NCBI RefSeq assembly: GCF_963678225.1
Contig: NZ_OY782764.1
Span: forward strand, 3,229,001 to 3,293,000
Direction of reading: 5' to 3'
From: an uncultured Cohaesibacter sp.
Lineage (GTDB): Bacteria; Pseudomonadota; Alphaproteobacteria; Rhizobiales; Cohaesibacteraceae
Length of the DNA: 64,000 nt
This document shows, piece by piece, positions 45,934 to 54,558 of the stretch (position 1 is its first letter; each line of letters begins with the position of its first letter). Under the pieces are notes generated by a model. That model worked only from the letters and a program-made list of their open reading frames with translations. It had not been told where the DNA came from and ran no database searches. The position numbers and the translations under genes are program-made.

Positions 45934-46789
45934 GCTGTTTGCTGTTTTCACTGTCGTTCTGGTCATCGTTGCGATCTGGTATGCCGCCGCAGTGAAGATG
46001 AACGCCAAATGGGCCTATGATCAGGCCGCCCGCGCAAAGGTCGAGATCTCTTTCTCGGAACTGGTCAAGGACACCTGGGCGCAGGAGCGTCCGGTTCTGC
46101 CAGCGCCGCATCAGGTGATGACCGAGCTCTGGAAAACGACGGTTGGTAAGAAGATCACCTCCAAGCGGTCTCTCATTTTTCATGGCTGGATCACGCTCGA
46201 AGCGACCCTGCTGGGCTTTATCACAGGCACGTTGCTGGGCATCGCGCTTTCGGTTGGCATCATCTATATCCGCGCCATGGACATGAGCGTCATGCCATGG
46301 GCCATTGCCTCCCAGACCGTGCCCATTCTGGCCATCGCACCGATGATCATTGTCGTGCTCAACTCGGTCGGCATACAGGGCTTGATCCCCAAGGCGATTA
46401 TCTCGGCCTATTTGAGCTTCTTCCCCGTGTTGGTGGGCATGGTGAAAGGCTTACGCGCGCCTGATCATATGCAGATGGATTTGCTCAAGACCTACAACGC
46501 CTCCAAGAGCGACGCCTTCTACAAGCTGCGCCTGCCGTCTTCAGTGCCTTATCTCTTCACCTCCATGAAGGTGGGTATAGCGGCCTCTCTTGTCGGTACC
46601 ATCGTGGGTGAATTGCCAACCGGGGCAATCCGCGGGCTGGGTGCGCGTCTTCTAACGGGCTCCTATTATGGCCAGACCATTCAGATGTGGGCGGCTCTTT
46701 TCGCCGCGGCCCTGCTGGCGGCTGGTCTTGTCGCGCTTGTTGGAATGGCCGAGAAAATTGTTCTTAAGAAAATGGGGATGGTACGATGA
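45908..46789 (+). CDS. ABC transporter permease 1
   Basis: A 293-residue BPD-type permease with about six to seven hydrophobic helices and an EAA loop at DLLKTYNASKSDAFYKLRLP (about 192). The N-terminal 85 residues include one helix and a polar loop. It overlaps the ATPase gene by 26 bases; internal ATGs at 45923 and 45926, just after GGAG, are possible alternative starts. Confidence 0.88.
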   Translation: MAMERMMRKLFAVFTVVLVIVAIWYAAAVKMNAKWAYDQAARAKVEISFSELVKDTWAQERPVLPAPHQVMTELWKTTVGKKITSKRSLIFHGWITLEATLLGFITGTLLGIALSVGIIYIRAMDMSVMPWAIASQTVPILAIAPMIIVVLNSVGIQGLIPKAIISAYLSFFPVLVGMVKGLRAPDHMQMDLLKTYNASKSDAFYKLRLPSSVPYLFTSMKVGIAASLVGTIVGELPTGAIRGLGARLLTGSYYGQTIQMWAALFAAALLAAGLVALVGMAEKIVLKKMGMVR

Positions 46790-47631
46790 CCCTGGTGCTG
46801 GCTGCAATTGTCATCTGGATCGTGGCTTCATGGATCAATGTGAAGCTGTCCCGATCCTCGGCCCATAACACGCTTCTTGTGCGCTTTCTGGTGCCCTTCA
46901 TTTTCGGTGTCACCATCATCGCAGCTTGGGAACTGCTGGCACGCGGACTAGACATCCCGTCGGTCATCCTGCCGCCGCCATCGGCCATCGCCACGCGCTT
47001 CGCTGCATCTACCGATATCCTGTGGCTCGATTTCGTGCAGACCTTCGTCAAGGGCGCGCTGACTGGCTATATCATGGGCTGCGGAGCGGCTTTCCTGACC
47101 GCGATCCTGATCGACCGTGTGCCTTTCCTGCAGCTTGGTCTTCTCCCGGTTGGCAACTTTGTGGCCGCGCTGCCCATCGTCGGTATAGCCCCGATCCTTG
47201 TCATGTGGTTCGGCTTTGACTGGCAGTCCAAAGCCGCAGTGGTCGTGGTGATGGTCTTTTTCCCCATGCTGGTCAACTGCGTGCAAGGGCTCTCGGATAC
47301 AGACAGCATGCAACGCGACCTGATGAAGACCTATGCGGCGAGCTACGCCGATACATTGCTCAAGCTGCGCCTGCCAGCGGCAATGCCATTCATTTTCAAT
47401 GGTCTGAAAATTTCGACCACCTCGGCGCTTATCGGCGCGATTGTGGCCGAATTTTTCGGCTCTCCGATTGTCGGTATGGGATTTCGTATCTCAACCGAGG
47501 TCGGCAAGCTCGGGCTCGATATGGTCTGGGCAGAAATTACGGTTGCAGCCATCGCTGGCTCCCTTTTCTACGGAGCCGTGGCAGCAATCGAAAAAGGGGT
47601 GACCTTCTGGCATCCCTCTCAAAGGGGCTAG
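46786..47631 (+). CDS. ABC transporter permease 2
   Basis: A 281-residue second permease of the same importer, with an EAA loop at DLMKTYAASYADTLLKLRLP near 184 and six or more hydrophobic helices. The start overlaps the stop of permease 1 (ATGA). Heterodimeric permeases of this sort accompany NMT1-type binding proteins in alphaproteobacterial pyrimidine clusters. Confidence 0.9.
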   Translation: MTLVLAAIVIWIVASWINVKLSRSSAHNTLLVRFLVPFIFGVTIIAAWELLARGLDIPSVILPPPSAIATRFAASTDILWLDFVQTFVKGALTGYIMGCGAAFLTAILIDRVPFLQLGLLPVGNFVAALPIVGIAPILVMWFGFDWQSKAAVVVVMVFFPMLVNCVQGLSDTDSMQRDLMKTYAASYADTLLKLRLPAAMPFIFNGLKISTTSALIGAIVAEFFGSPIVGMGFRISTEVGKLGLDMVWAEITVAAIAGSLFYGAVAAIEKGVTFWHPSQRG

Positions 47632-47706
47632 AAGACCCCATTTAATAACCTAAGAAAAGCAACACCTTAACCAAAATCCTTAATGGAACACCAAAGGGAA
47701 TAGAAG

Positions 47707-48708
47707 ATGAGAGACACTTTCAAGACTTTTGCGATTGGCGCATGTGCAGCTGCCTCGATCTTTGCAGCCACCGGAGCCAACGCGGCAGATGACTTTACCC
47801 TTCAGCTGAAATGGGTGACCCAGGCCCAGTTTGCCGGCTATTATGTTGCTCTGGAAAAGGGCTTCTATGAAGAAGAAGACCTCAATGTCACCATTAAACC
47901 GGGCGGTCCGGATATTGCTCCCACGCAGATCCTTGCCGGTGGCGGTGCTGATGTCGTGGTCGACTGGATGCCGTCCGCTCTGGCTGCTCGTGAAAAGGGC
48001 CTGCCGCTGGTAAACATCGCTCAGCCTTACAAATCCTCCGGCATGATGCTGACTTGCCTTAAGGAAAGCGGCGTAAAGACCCCTGATGACTTCCCGGGCA
48101 AAACCCTTGGTGTCTGGTTCTTCGGCAACGAATATCCATTCCTTAGCTGGATGAGCATTCTTGGCATTCCCACCGAAGGTGGTGATGATGGTGTAACCGT
48201 CCTCAAGCAGGGCTTCAACGTCGATCCTCTGCTCCAGAAACAGGCTTCCTGTATCTCCACCATGACCTACAACGAATATTGGCAGGTGATTGATGCTGGC
48301 ATCTCTGAAGATGAACTGATCACTTTCAAGTATGAAGATCAGGGTGTTGCAACGCTGGAAGACGGCCTCTATGTGCTCGAAGACAAGTTGGCAGATGATG
48401 CCGAAGTCGACAAACTGGCCCGCTTCGTGAAAGCCTCCATGAAAGGCTGGAAATGGGCGGAATCCAATCCCGATGAAGCAGCCGAGATCGTTCTGGAATA
48501 TGACGAAACCGGTGCCCAGACCGAAAAGCACCAGAAGCGTATGATGGCCGAAGTTGCCAAGTTGACCGCAGGCTCCAACGGCGCGCTTGATCCGGCCGAC
48601 TATGAGCGCACCGTCAAGACCCTGATGAGCGGCGGTTCTGCTCCGGTTATCTCCAAGGCACCAGAAGGCGCCTGGACCCACAAGATTACCGATCTGGCTC
48701 TGAAGTAA
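47707..48708 (+). CDS. NMT1/THI5-like solute-binding protein, predicted pyrimidine importer
   Basis: A 333-residue periplasmic protein. A Sec signal peptide ends near ATGANA|ADD (residue 26). LQLKWVTQAQFAGYYVALEKGFY (in part, near 33) and PGGPDIAPTQILAGGGADVVVDW (in part) are typical of NMT1/ThiY-like binding proteins that hold pyrimidine-like rings. Substrate is inferred from neighbours: uracil, thymine or related compounds, although a thiamine-precursor pyrimidine remains possible. Confidence 0.85.
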   Translation: MRDTFKTFAIGACAAASIFAATGANAADDFTLQLKWVTQAQFAGYYVALEKGFYEEEDLNVTIKPGGPDIAPTQILAGGGADVVVDWMPSALAAREKGLPLVNIAQPYKSSGMMLTCLKESGVKTPDDFPGKTLGVWFFGNEYPFLSWMSILGIPTEGGDDGVTVLKQGFNVDPLLQKQASCISTMTYNEYWQVIDAGISEDELITFKYEDQGVATLEDGLYVLEDKLADDAEVDKLARFVKASMKGWKWAESNPDEAAEIVLEYDETGAQTEKHQKRMMAEVAKLTAGSNGALDPADYERTVKTLMSGGSAPVISKAPEGAWTHKITDLALK

Positions 48709-48739
48709 GCCAGCTCAGCAATAAAGTGGTCTGACTTGA

Positions 48740-48768
48740 TCCGCATCCGGGTTTGCCTCGGATGCGGA
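48740..48768 (+). terminator. hairpin after the binding-protein gene
   Basis: TCCGCATCCG (48740-48749) pairs with CGGATGCGGA (48759-48768) around a nine-base loop. No T-run follows, so it may be an attenuator or 3' stabiliser rather than a full terminator between transport and F420 genes. Confidence 0.5.
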
Positions 48769-48902
48769 GAGAGTGAGCCCCAAAGGCACCGAACAATAAA
48801 AGACATCTGATACCGCGCACGCTTTCCGGGGCATCTAGGCCGGTTTTGCGCGAACAGGACCGCTTTGTCTCAATTTCAGGGCGCGCGACCCTGTCAGAAT
48901 AT

Positions 48903-48912
48903 TGTTCGAACA
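48903..48912. promoter_or_regulatory. palindrome upstream of cofG
   Basis: TGTTCGAACA is a perfect ten-base palindrome 22 bases before the cofG start. It could be an operator for the F420 operon; the binding protein is unknown and it may be chance. Confidence 0.3.
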
Positions 48913-48933
48913 GTTTGATTTTTCAAAAAGGGC

Positions 48934-50145
48934 ATGTGCGACAAGATGCTGGTACAGAGTGAACGCAACAGTCGATCTCATGAAGTTTATGGGGACCTCT
49001 CAACGGGAACCCGCGAGCTTTATGATGAAGCGCGATATCTGCAAAAGGCCGATCTGGGAAGCTTGATGGCGCGGGCCTGTGTCATTCGTGAGGCGCGTTG
49101 GGGCCGTACCGTGACCTATTCGCGCAAGGCTTTTGTTCCGCTCACCAACATGTGCCGGGATACCTGCGCCTATTGTACCTTTGTCAAGCATCCCGACCAT
49201 CCTGACGCCAATATCATGTCGCCCGAACAGGTGCTGGCAACAGCACGCAAAGGTGAGGCGCAAGGCTGCAAGGAATTGCTCTTCAGCTTGGGAGAAAAGC
49301 CCGAATTGCGCTACGAGCGTGCAAGGGCCGCACTCTCTCTGCTGGGCTATGAAAGCATGACCAACTATCTGGCGGACATGTGCGCGCTGGTGTTGGAAGA
49401 AACCGCCATGCTGCCCCACGTCAATGCGGGCACGCTCAACGATGAAGAATTGGAAAAGCTGCGCCCGGTTTCCGCTTCCATGGGCATGATGCTCGAAACC
49501 ATCTCCCGTCGTCTGATGCATAAGGGCGAGGCGCATTATGCCTGTCCGGACAAGGTGCCCTTGCAGCGTCTACGCACGCTGGAGCGGGCAGGGGAACGCA
49601 AGGTGCCCTTTACCACCGGCTTGCTCATCGGTATCGGTGAAACATGGGAAGAGCGCATCGAGGCACTCCATGCCATCAATGAGAGCCACAAGCGCCACGG
49701 TCACATTCAGGAAGTCATTATCCAGAATTTCCAGACCAAACCTGATATCGCCATGGCGCACCATAAGGAACCCAGCCTTGAGGATATGCTCAGGACCATC
49801 GCAGCCGCTCGGCTCATTCTGTCGCCCGATATCAGCTTGCAGGCGCCGCCAAATCTCAATGCCCGTCACATTGCCTATCTCGATGCGGGTATCAACGATT
49901 GGGGTGGCATCTCGCCGGTGACCATCGATTTTATCAATCCTCAGCATGTCTGGCCGCAAATCGATGTCTTGGCCGAGAGCTGCAAAAGCGCTGGCTTTGC
50001 GCTCAAGGAACGCCTTCCCATTTATCCGGACTATTTGAAACGGGGCTCCGCATTTTTAAGCCCTCAACTGCAAGATCGCGTCGCTGCAATGGCTGCACGC
50101 GACGGTCTGGCTCAAGAACAACGACACCTGATGCAGGGAGAATAA
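48934..50145 (+). CDS. cofG: CofG, 7,8-didemethyl-8-hydroxy-5-deazariboflavin (FO) synthase subunit 1
   Basis: A 403-residue radical SAM enzyme. The cluster motif CRDTCAYC lies near residue 73 inside TNMCRDTCAYCTFVKHP, the CofG hallmark. With CofH it joins a tyrosine-derived unit to 5-amino-6-ribitylaminouracil to make FO, the F420 chromophore. In actinobacteria the two are fused as FbiC; here they are separate. AAAAAGGG sits immediately before the ATG at 48934; ATG 48946 is an alternative start. Confidence 0.93.
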   Translation: MCDKMLVQSERNSRSHEVYGDLSTGTRELYDEARYLQKADLGSLMARACVIREARWGRTVTYSRKAFVPLTNMCRDTCAYCTFVKHPDHPDANIMSPEQVLATARKGEAQGCKELLFSLGEKPELRYERARAALSLLGYESMTNYLADMCALVLEETAMLPHVNAGTLNDEELEKLRPVSASMGMMLETISRRLMHKGEAHYACPDKVPLQRLRTLERAGERKVPFTTGLLIGIGETWEERIEALHAINESHKRHGHIQEVIIQNFQTKPDIAMAHHKEPSLEDMLRTIAAARLILSPDISLQAPPNLNARHIAYLDAGINDWGGISPVTIDFINPQHVWPQIDVLAESCKSAGFALKERLPIYPDYLKRGSAFLSPQLQDRVAAMAARDGLAQEQRHLMQGE

Positions 50146-50149
50146 GATC

Positions 50150-51427
50150 ATGACCAATGAAATAGTAAATAATATTGAGAATGACATTGAGATTGATGCG
50201 TCTGCTATCTCCCAGCCAGTCAGAGATGTTCTTGATAAGGCATTGGAAGGGCGTGAGATTACGCAAATGGAAGCTGTCACGCTGTTCAAGGCAAATGGGC
50301 ATGCCGACAAGCAAGCGATCTATCATGCCGCGGATCTGTTGCGCCAAAAAGCCAATGGCGATTTGGTGACCTTTACCGTCAACCGGAACATCAATTTCAC
50401 CAATGTCTGCTATATGGGGTGCAAGTTCTGCAACTTTGCCAAACGCGCTGACGAAGAAGATGCGCAATGGCACTCGGTGGAAGAGGTGCTGCGCCGCTGC
50501 CATGAAGCTTGGGACCGTGGCGCGACCGAAGTCTGCATTCAGGGCGGGCTCCACCCCAAGCTTCCCGGCACCTATTATGAAGAGCTCTGCCGCGCCATCA
50601 AGGCCGAGATCCCGGATATGCATCTGCATGCCTTCTCGCCCTTTGAAGTCTGGTATGGCGCATCGAAAAGCCGCAAGCCTTACCGAGAGTTCCTGCAAGG
50701 GCTTAAAGAGGCTGGTCTGGGCACCATGCCGGGCACGGCTGCGGAAATTCTTGATACCGAGATCCGCAAACAGCTGACCAAGGACAAGCTCAGCACGGAG
50801 AAATGGGTCGAGATCATCCGCACCGCGCATGAGGTTGGCATCAAGACAACCGCCACCATCATGTATGGCCATATCGACGCGCCGGAGCATTGGGCTGCAC
50901 ATATCGATTTGTTGCGATCCATCCAGAAAGATACCGGCGGCTTTACTGAATTTGTGCCGCTGTCCTATCAGCATGTGGGCACCGCTCTCTATACAGAAAA
51001 TCCGGGCAAGGTGCGCATGGGGCCGAGCACGGACGAAATCGACAAGATGCATGCGGTTTCCCGCATCATGCTGCATGGGTTGATTGATAATATTCAGGTG
51101 TCCTGGACCAAATTGGGGCCAGACCATGCCATGGCCATGCTCAACCGTGGCGCCAACGACATGGGCGGCACCTTGATGGAAGAGAGCATCTCGCGCGCCG
51201 CCGGAGCTGATCATGGGCAAGAGATCACCGCCTATGAGCTGACGCAGATCGTGCGGGCGTCGGGGCGCACGCCAGCGCGCCGCTCAAGCGATTATCGTAT
51301 TCTGGATATTTACGACGATCATGATCCGCAACCGCTCGCACCGCTGATCGAGCGGGGTGACAAAGATCCTCTCGACTTCCTAAAAATGTTCCCGGATGCC
51401 TCCTCGGGTCTGGAGGCGGCCGAATGA
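50150..51427 (+). CDS. cofH: CofH, FO synthase subunit 2
   Basis: A 425-residue radical SAM enzyme with CYMGCKFCNFAKR near residue 85 (NFTNVCYMGCKFC is the CofH hallmark), CIQGGLHP near 128 and HAFSPFE near 163. It attacks tyrosine in FO formation. It starts four bases after cofG with AGGGAG upstream, and its stop overlaps cofD. A 40-residue variable N-terminal extension precedes the core. Confidence 0.94.
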   Translation: MTNEIVNNIENDIEIDASAISQPVRDVLDKALEGREITQMEAVTLFKANGHADKQAIYHAADLLRQKANGDLVTFTVNRNINFTNVCYMGCKFCNFAKRADEEDAQWHSVEEVLRRCHEAWDRGATEVCIQGGLHPKLPGTYYEELCRAIKAEIPDMHLHAFSPFEVWYGASKSRKPYREFLQGLKEAGLGTMPGTAAEILDTEIRKQLTKDKLSTEKWVEIIRTAHEVGIKTTATIMYGHIDAPEHWAAHIDLLRSIQKDTGGFTEFVPLSYQHVGTALYTENPGKVRMGPSTDEIDKMHAVSRIMLHGLIDNIQVSWTKLGPDHAMAMLNRGANDMGGTLMEESISRAAGADHGQEITAYELTQIVRASGRTPARRSSDYRILDIYDDHDPQPLAPLIERGDKDPLDFLKMFPDASSGLEAAE

Positions 51428-52392
51428 GCGATCAACAAAAGCTGAAGGTTACCCTGCTGGCCGGTGGGGTCGGCGGGGCGAAGATGGCCGAAGGCTTTGC
51501 TTTGCTGGAGGACGTCGATCTCACCATTATCGGCAACGTGGCTGATGATGAGGAGTTTCACGGTCTTTGGGTGTCACCGGATATCGACACCATGACCTAC
51601 ACCCTCTCGGGTAGGATCAACCGTCAGCAGGGCTGGGGGCTGGCGGACGAAGGCACGCGCGCGCTGGAGACCCTGACAAGCTTGGGCGAAGATACATGGA
51701 TGATGTTGGGTGACAGGGATTTCGGCCTGCATATCTACCGCACCATGCGCAGAATGAAGGGTGATAGGCCAAGCGATATCGCCGCTGATGTGGCCAAGGC
51801 CTTCGGCGTCAAATCCAAAATCCTGCTGCCAACCGACGATGTGGTTCAAACGCGGGTCAAGACAGAACAGGGCTGGCTCAGTTTTCAGGAATATTTCGTC
51901 AAGGAAAAATGCGCCCCCGTCGTCAAGGCGCTGGAATTTGCTGGTATCGAAGCGGCGACCGCCACACCGGAAGCTCTGGAAGCCATTGCGAGCGCGGAAC
52001 TGCTCGTCATTGCACCCTCCAATCCGCTGGTCAGCATCGAACCGATCCTTGCAATCGAGGGCATTCGCGACGCTTTGAAAAAGAGTGCAGTACCGACCAT
52101 CGCTGTCAGTCCGCTAATTGCCGGAAAGGTGGTCAAGGGACCTGCTGACAGAATGATGAGCGCTCTGGGGATGCGAGCCGATGCCGTTGGTGTGGCCACA
52201 CGCTATCAGGGGCTTGCCGATATCTTGTTGATTGATCATCAGGATGTGGCTCTGTCCGCAGAGATCTTGGACCTTTCCATCGCGCCTCACTGCGCGGACA
52301 TCATGATGAAGGATATGTCTGACAAGATGCGGCTCGCCTCAGAGATTGTCGACCTCGCCAGAGATCAAGGGCAGAATGGAGCGGCGGCATGA
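51424..52392 (+). CDS. cofD: CofD, phospholactate (or related) transferase to FO
   Basis: A 322-residue transferase that moves the phosphoacid moiety from its guanylyl-activated form onto FO. LLAGGVGGAKMAEGFALL near 10, SPDIDTMTYTLSGRIN near 50, GWGLADEG, MMLGDRDFGLHIYRT near 93 and IAPSNPLVSIEPIL near 197 match the family. The usual NxGDD loop reads NVADDEEFHG. Four-base overlaps with both neighbours indicate tight coupling. Confidence 0.93.
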   Translation: MSDQQKLKVTLLAGGVGGAKMAEGFALLEDVDLTIIGNVADDEEFHGLWVSPDIDTMTYTLSGRINRQQGWGLADEGTRALETLTSLGEDTWMMLGDRDFGLHIYRTMRRMKGDRPSDIAADVAKAFGVKSKILLPTDDVVQTRVKTEQGWLSFQEYFVKEKCAPVVKALEFAGIEAATATPEALEAIASAELLVIAPSNPLVSIEPILAIEGIRDALKKSAVPTIAVSPLIAGKVVKGPADRMMSALGMRADAVGVATRYQGLADILLIDHQDVALSAEILDLSIAPHCADIMMKDMSDKMRLASEIVDLARDQGQNGAAA

Positions 52393-53048
52393 GCGAAAGA
52401 GTGCTGGTTCTCATTCCCATGAAGGCACCCACGCAAGCCAAGTCACGCCTCAAGTCTGTGTTGAGCGACAGGGAGCGTTCCGCTCTGGCTTTATCATTAT
52501 TCAAAGTCGTCGTTACACGGGTCAAGGATGCTGTACAGAGACTTTCTGAGGTGGGTGGAAATCGGGATATTATTGATATCGCTGTTATTTCGAGCAGTGA
52601 CACAATTGAATCTCAAGCAGCAGATCTCGGGATCATCTATCTTGAAGAAGAGACCGGAGACGGTCTGGTCGCTGCGGTAGAGGAAGCTGCTGCAAAGGCC
52701 AGTTGGCGCGGTTATAAGCGCCTGTGTATTCTTCCCGGCGATCTTGCCGACCCATCGGCTTCAGACATTATACGGCTGCTTTCCTATCCGGTAGACGAGG
52801 GGACGATAGCCCTTTGTCCGTCTCAGGATTTGGGGACCAATGCGCTGGTCGTAACCCTGCCAAGTCCGATGCCTTTTGCCTTCGGACCAGAGTCTTTCAC
52901 ACGACATTTCAGTCTGGCAGCGGACCGTGGGCTCATGCCGGTCATCCTGCCGCTCAAGAGCCTGCGCCGAGATATCGATACCCTGGCCGATCTGGATTAT
53001 CTCGATGACAACCAGACCCTCGGCATCATGAACAGGGAGGAAGCATGA
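52389..53048 (+). CDS. cofC: CofC, phosphoacid guanylyltransferase for F420
   Basis: A 219-residue nucleotidyltransferase that activates 2-phospholactate, phosphoenolpyruvate or 3-phosphoglycerate with GTP. PMKAPTQAKSRL at 10-21, LPGDLADPS near 118, DLGTNAL near 146 and FGPESFTRH near 163 are the CofC motifs. Which acid it prefers cannot be read from sequence alone. Overlaps cofD and cofE by four bases each. Confidence 0.9.
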   Translation: MSERVLVLIPMKAPTQAKSRLKSVLSDRERSALALSLFKVVVTRVKDAVQRLSEVGGNRDIIDIAVISSSDTIESQAADLGIIYLEEETGDGLVAAVEEAAAKASWRGYKRLCILPGDLADPSASDIIRLLSYPVDEGTIALCPSQDLGTNALVVTLPSPMPFAFGPESFTRHFSLAADRGLMPVILPLKSLRRDIDTLADLDYLDDNQTLGIMNREEA

Positions 53049-53830
53049 CAGATAGCATGGCGTCTTCTCTTTGCATCACTGCCATCCCCGATGTGCCTGA
53101 TATTGTCGAGGGCGACGATCTGGCGGCGATTGTTGGCGATTGCCTTGTGGCAAGCGGACATACGCCCGTTGAAGGAGATATTCTCTGCGTAGCGCAAAAG
53201 GTCTTTTCCAAGGCTGAAGGCTGTGTCTATCCGCTTTCGAGCATTACGCCATCGCCCGAAGCATTGCGTTACGCCGAAGAGCTGGGCAAGGACCCCCGCA
53301 AGGTGGAAATCGTGCTGCGGGAAAGCGCCGAAGTCGTGCGTGCCTTCCGCCACCCCGGTCAGAGCGAAGGCACCATGATTTGCCGTCACAGGCTGGGCTT
53401 CATTTCGGCCAATGCCGCTGTTGATGAATCCAACATTGCCGAAACGGATGCCGCCATGACGCTGCCGCCTGATCCCGACGCCAGCGTGGTTGCCATGCGG
53501 GACGCGCTGGAAGCTCGTTTCGGCTGCCGCATTGGTGTGGTGATGACAGACACCTTCGGTCGGCCTTGGCGCATCGCGCAGGTCAATGTGGCCATAGGGC
53601 TGGCTGGTGTGCCTGCCACCTTGCGCGAGCAGGGCAACGAAGATGCATGGGGCCGTACCATGAAAGTGACTGAGGCGGCCTTTGCTGATGAGCTGGCAGC
53701 CGCCTCCGGTCTCGTGGTCAAGAAGGCTGCAAAAACACCCCTCGTGTTGTTCCGTGGGCTCGACTGGAGCCCGTCCCAGAGCAAGGCCGAGGATCTGTTG
53801 AGAGGAAAACAAGAGGATATGTTCAGATGA
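53045..53830 (+). CDS. cofE: CofE, F420-0:gamma-glutamyl ligase
   Basis: A 261-residue GTP-dependent ligase that adds glutamate residues to F420-0. [17 protein letters not shown] near 44, [22 protein letters not shown] (in part, near 166) and [21 protein letters not shown] (in part) are intact. It lacks the C-terminal nitroreductase-like domain found in actinobacterial FbiB, so no dehydro-F420 reductase is encoded in this operon. Confidence 0.94.
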   Translation: MTDSMASSLCITAIPDVPDIVEGDDLAAIVGDCLVASGHTPVEGDILCVAQKVFSKAEGCVYPLSSITPSPEALRYAEELGKDPRKVEIVLRESAEVVRAFRHPGQSEGTMICRHRLGFISANAAVDESNIAETDAAMTLPPDPDASVVAMRDALEARFGCRIGVVMTDTFGRPWRIAQVNVAIGLAGVPATLREQGNEDAWGRTMKVTEAAFADELAAASGLVVKKAAKTPLVLFRGLDWSPSQSKAEDLLRGKQEDMFR

Positions 53831-54495
53831 CGATCGCAATCATTGGCGGCACAGGGCCGCAAGGGCAGGGGCTTGCCTTGAGATTTGCGCGCGCCGGTGT
53901 GCCAGTGGCTCTGGGCTCGCGTGATGCCACGCGTGCTGCGGAAATCGGTGTTGCCCTGCGCGCGCAGTTGGACGACGTCGCAGCTCCTATTACGGGTGTA
54001 GCGAATGAGGAAGCCGTTATGATGGCTGATGAGTTGGTCATTCTCGCGGTGCCCTTTGCTGGCCACAATGCCACGCTGGAAGCACTCAAGCCACATCTGG
54101 AAGGCAAGATCCTTGTCGATATCGTCGTGCCGCTGAAAGAGGGCGACCCCAAAAAGGTCGAGATGCCGCCCGAAGGCTCGGCGACAGAAGCAGCCCAGGC
54201 GCTGCTTGGGCCGGATATTCCCGTCGTCGGAGCCTTGCACAATGTGTCCGCGTCCACGCTGAAGACTCTCGAATGGGATATCAACTGCGATATTCTGGTG
54301 TGTGGCAATTCGCTTCCCGCCCGCAAGAAGGTCATGGCGCTGGTCGAGACGCTCGGTGTCGTCGCCTACAATGCTGGCGATGCTGAAGCTGCACGCTGCA
54401 TCGAGGCGATCACGCCCATTCTCATTCGGATCAATATTTCCAAGCAGGTGCCCTTCACCCATGCCGGTGTGAAGATTCAGGCGCCGGCTCACTGA
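53827..54495 (+). CDS. npdG: NADPH:F420 oxidoreductase (NpdG/Fno)
   Basis: A 222-residue Rossmann protein that exchanges hydride between NADP(H) and F420. [11 protein letters not shown] at 7-17 binds the dinucleotide, and GSRD at 33-36 offers the basic residue that recognises the NADP 2'-phosphate. [11 protein letters not shown] near 138 is diagnostic of the F420 reductases. A four-base overlap with cofE places it in the operon. It would supply F420H2 from NADPH in vivo. Confidence 0.92.
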   Translation: MTIAIIGGTGPQGQGLALRFARAGVPVALGSRDATRAAEIGVALRAQLDDVAAPITGVANEEAVMMADELVILAVPFAGHNATLEALKPHLEGKILVDIVVPLKEGDPKKVEMPPEGSATEAAQALLGPDIPVVGALHNVSASTLKTLEWDINCDILVCGNSLPARKKVMALVETLGVVAYNAGDAEAARCIEAITPILIRINISKQVPFTHAGVKIQAPAH

Positions 54496-54558
54496 TAAAC
54501 AGAACAATCACCAAACCGACCTTTGAAAAGACTTGAAGAACAAGGACAGGAGAGAGAG

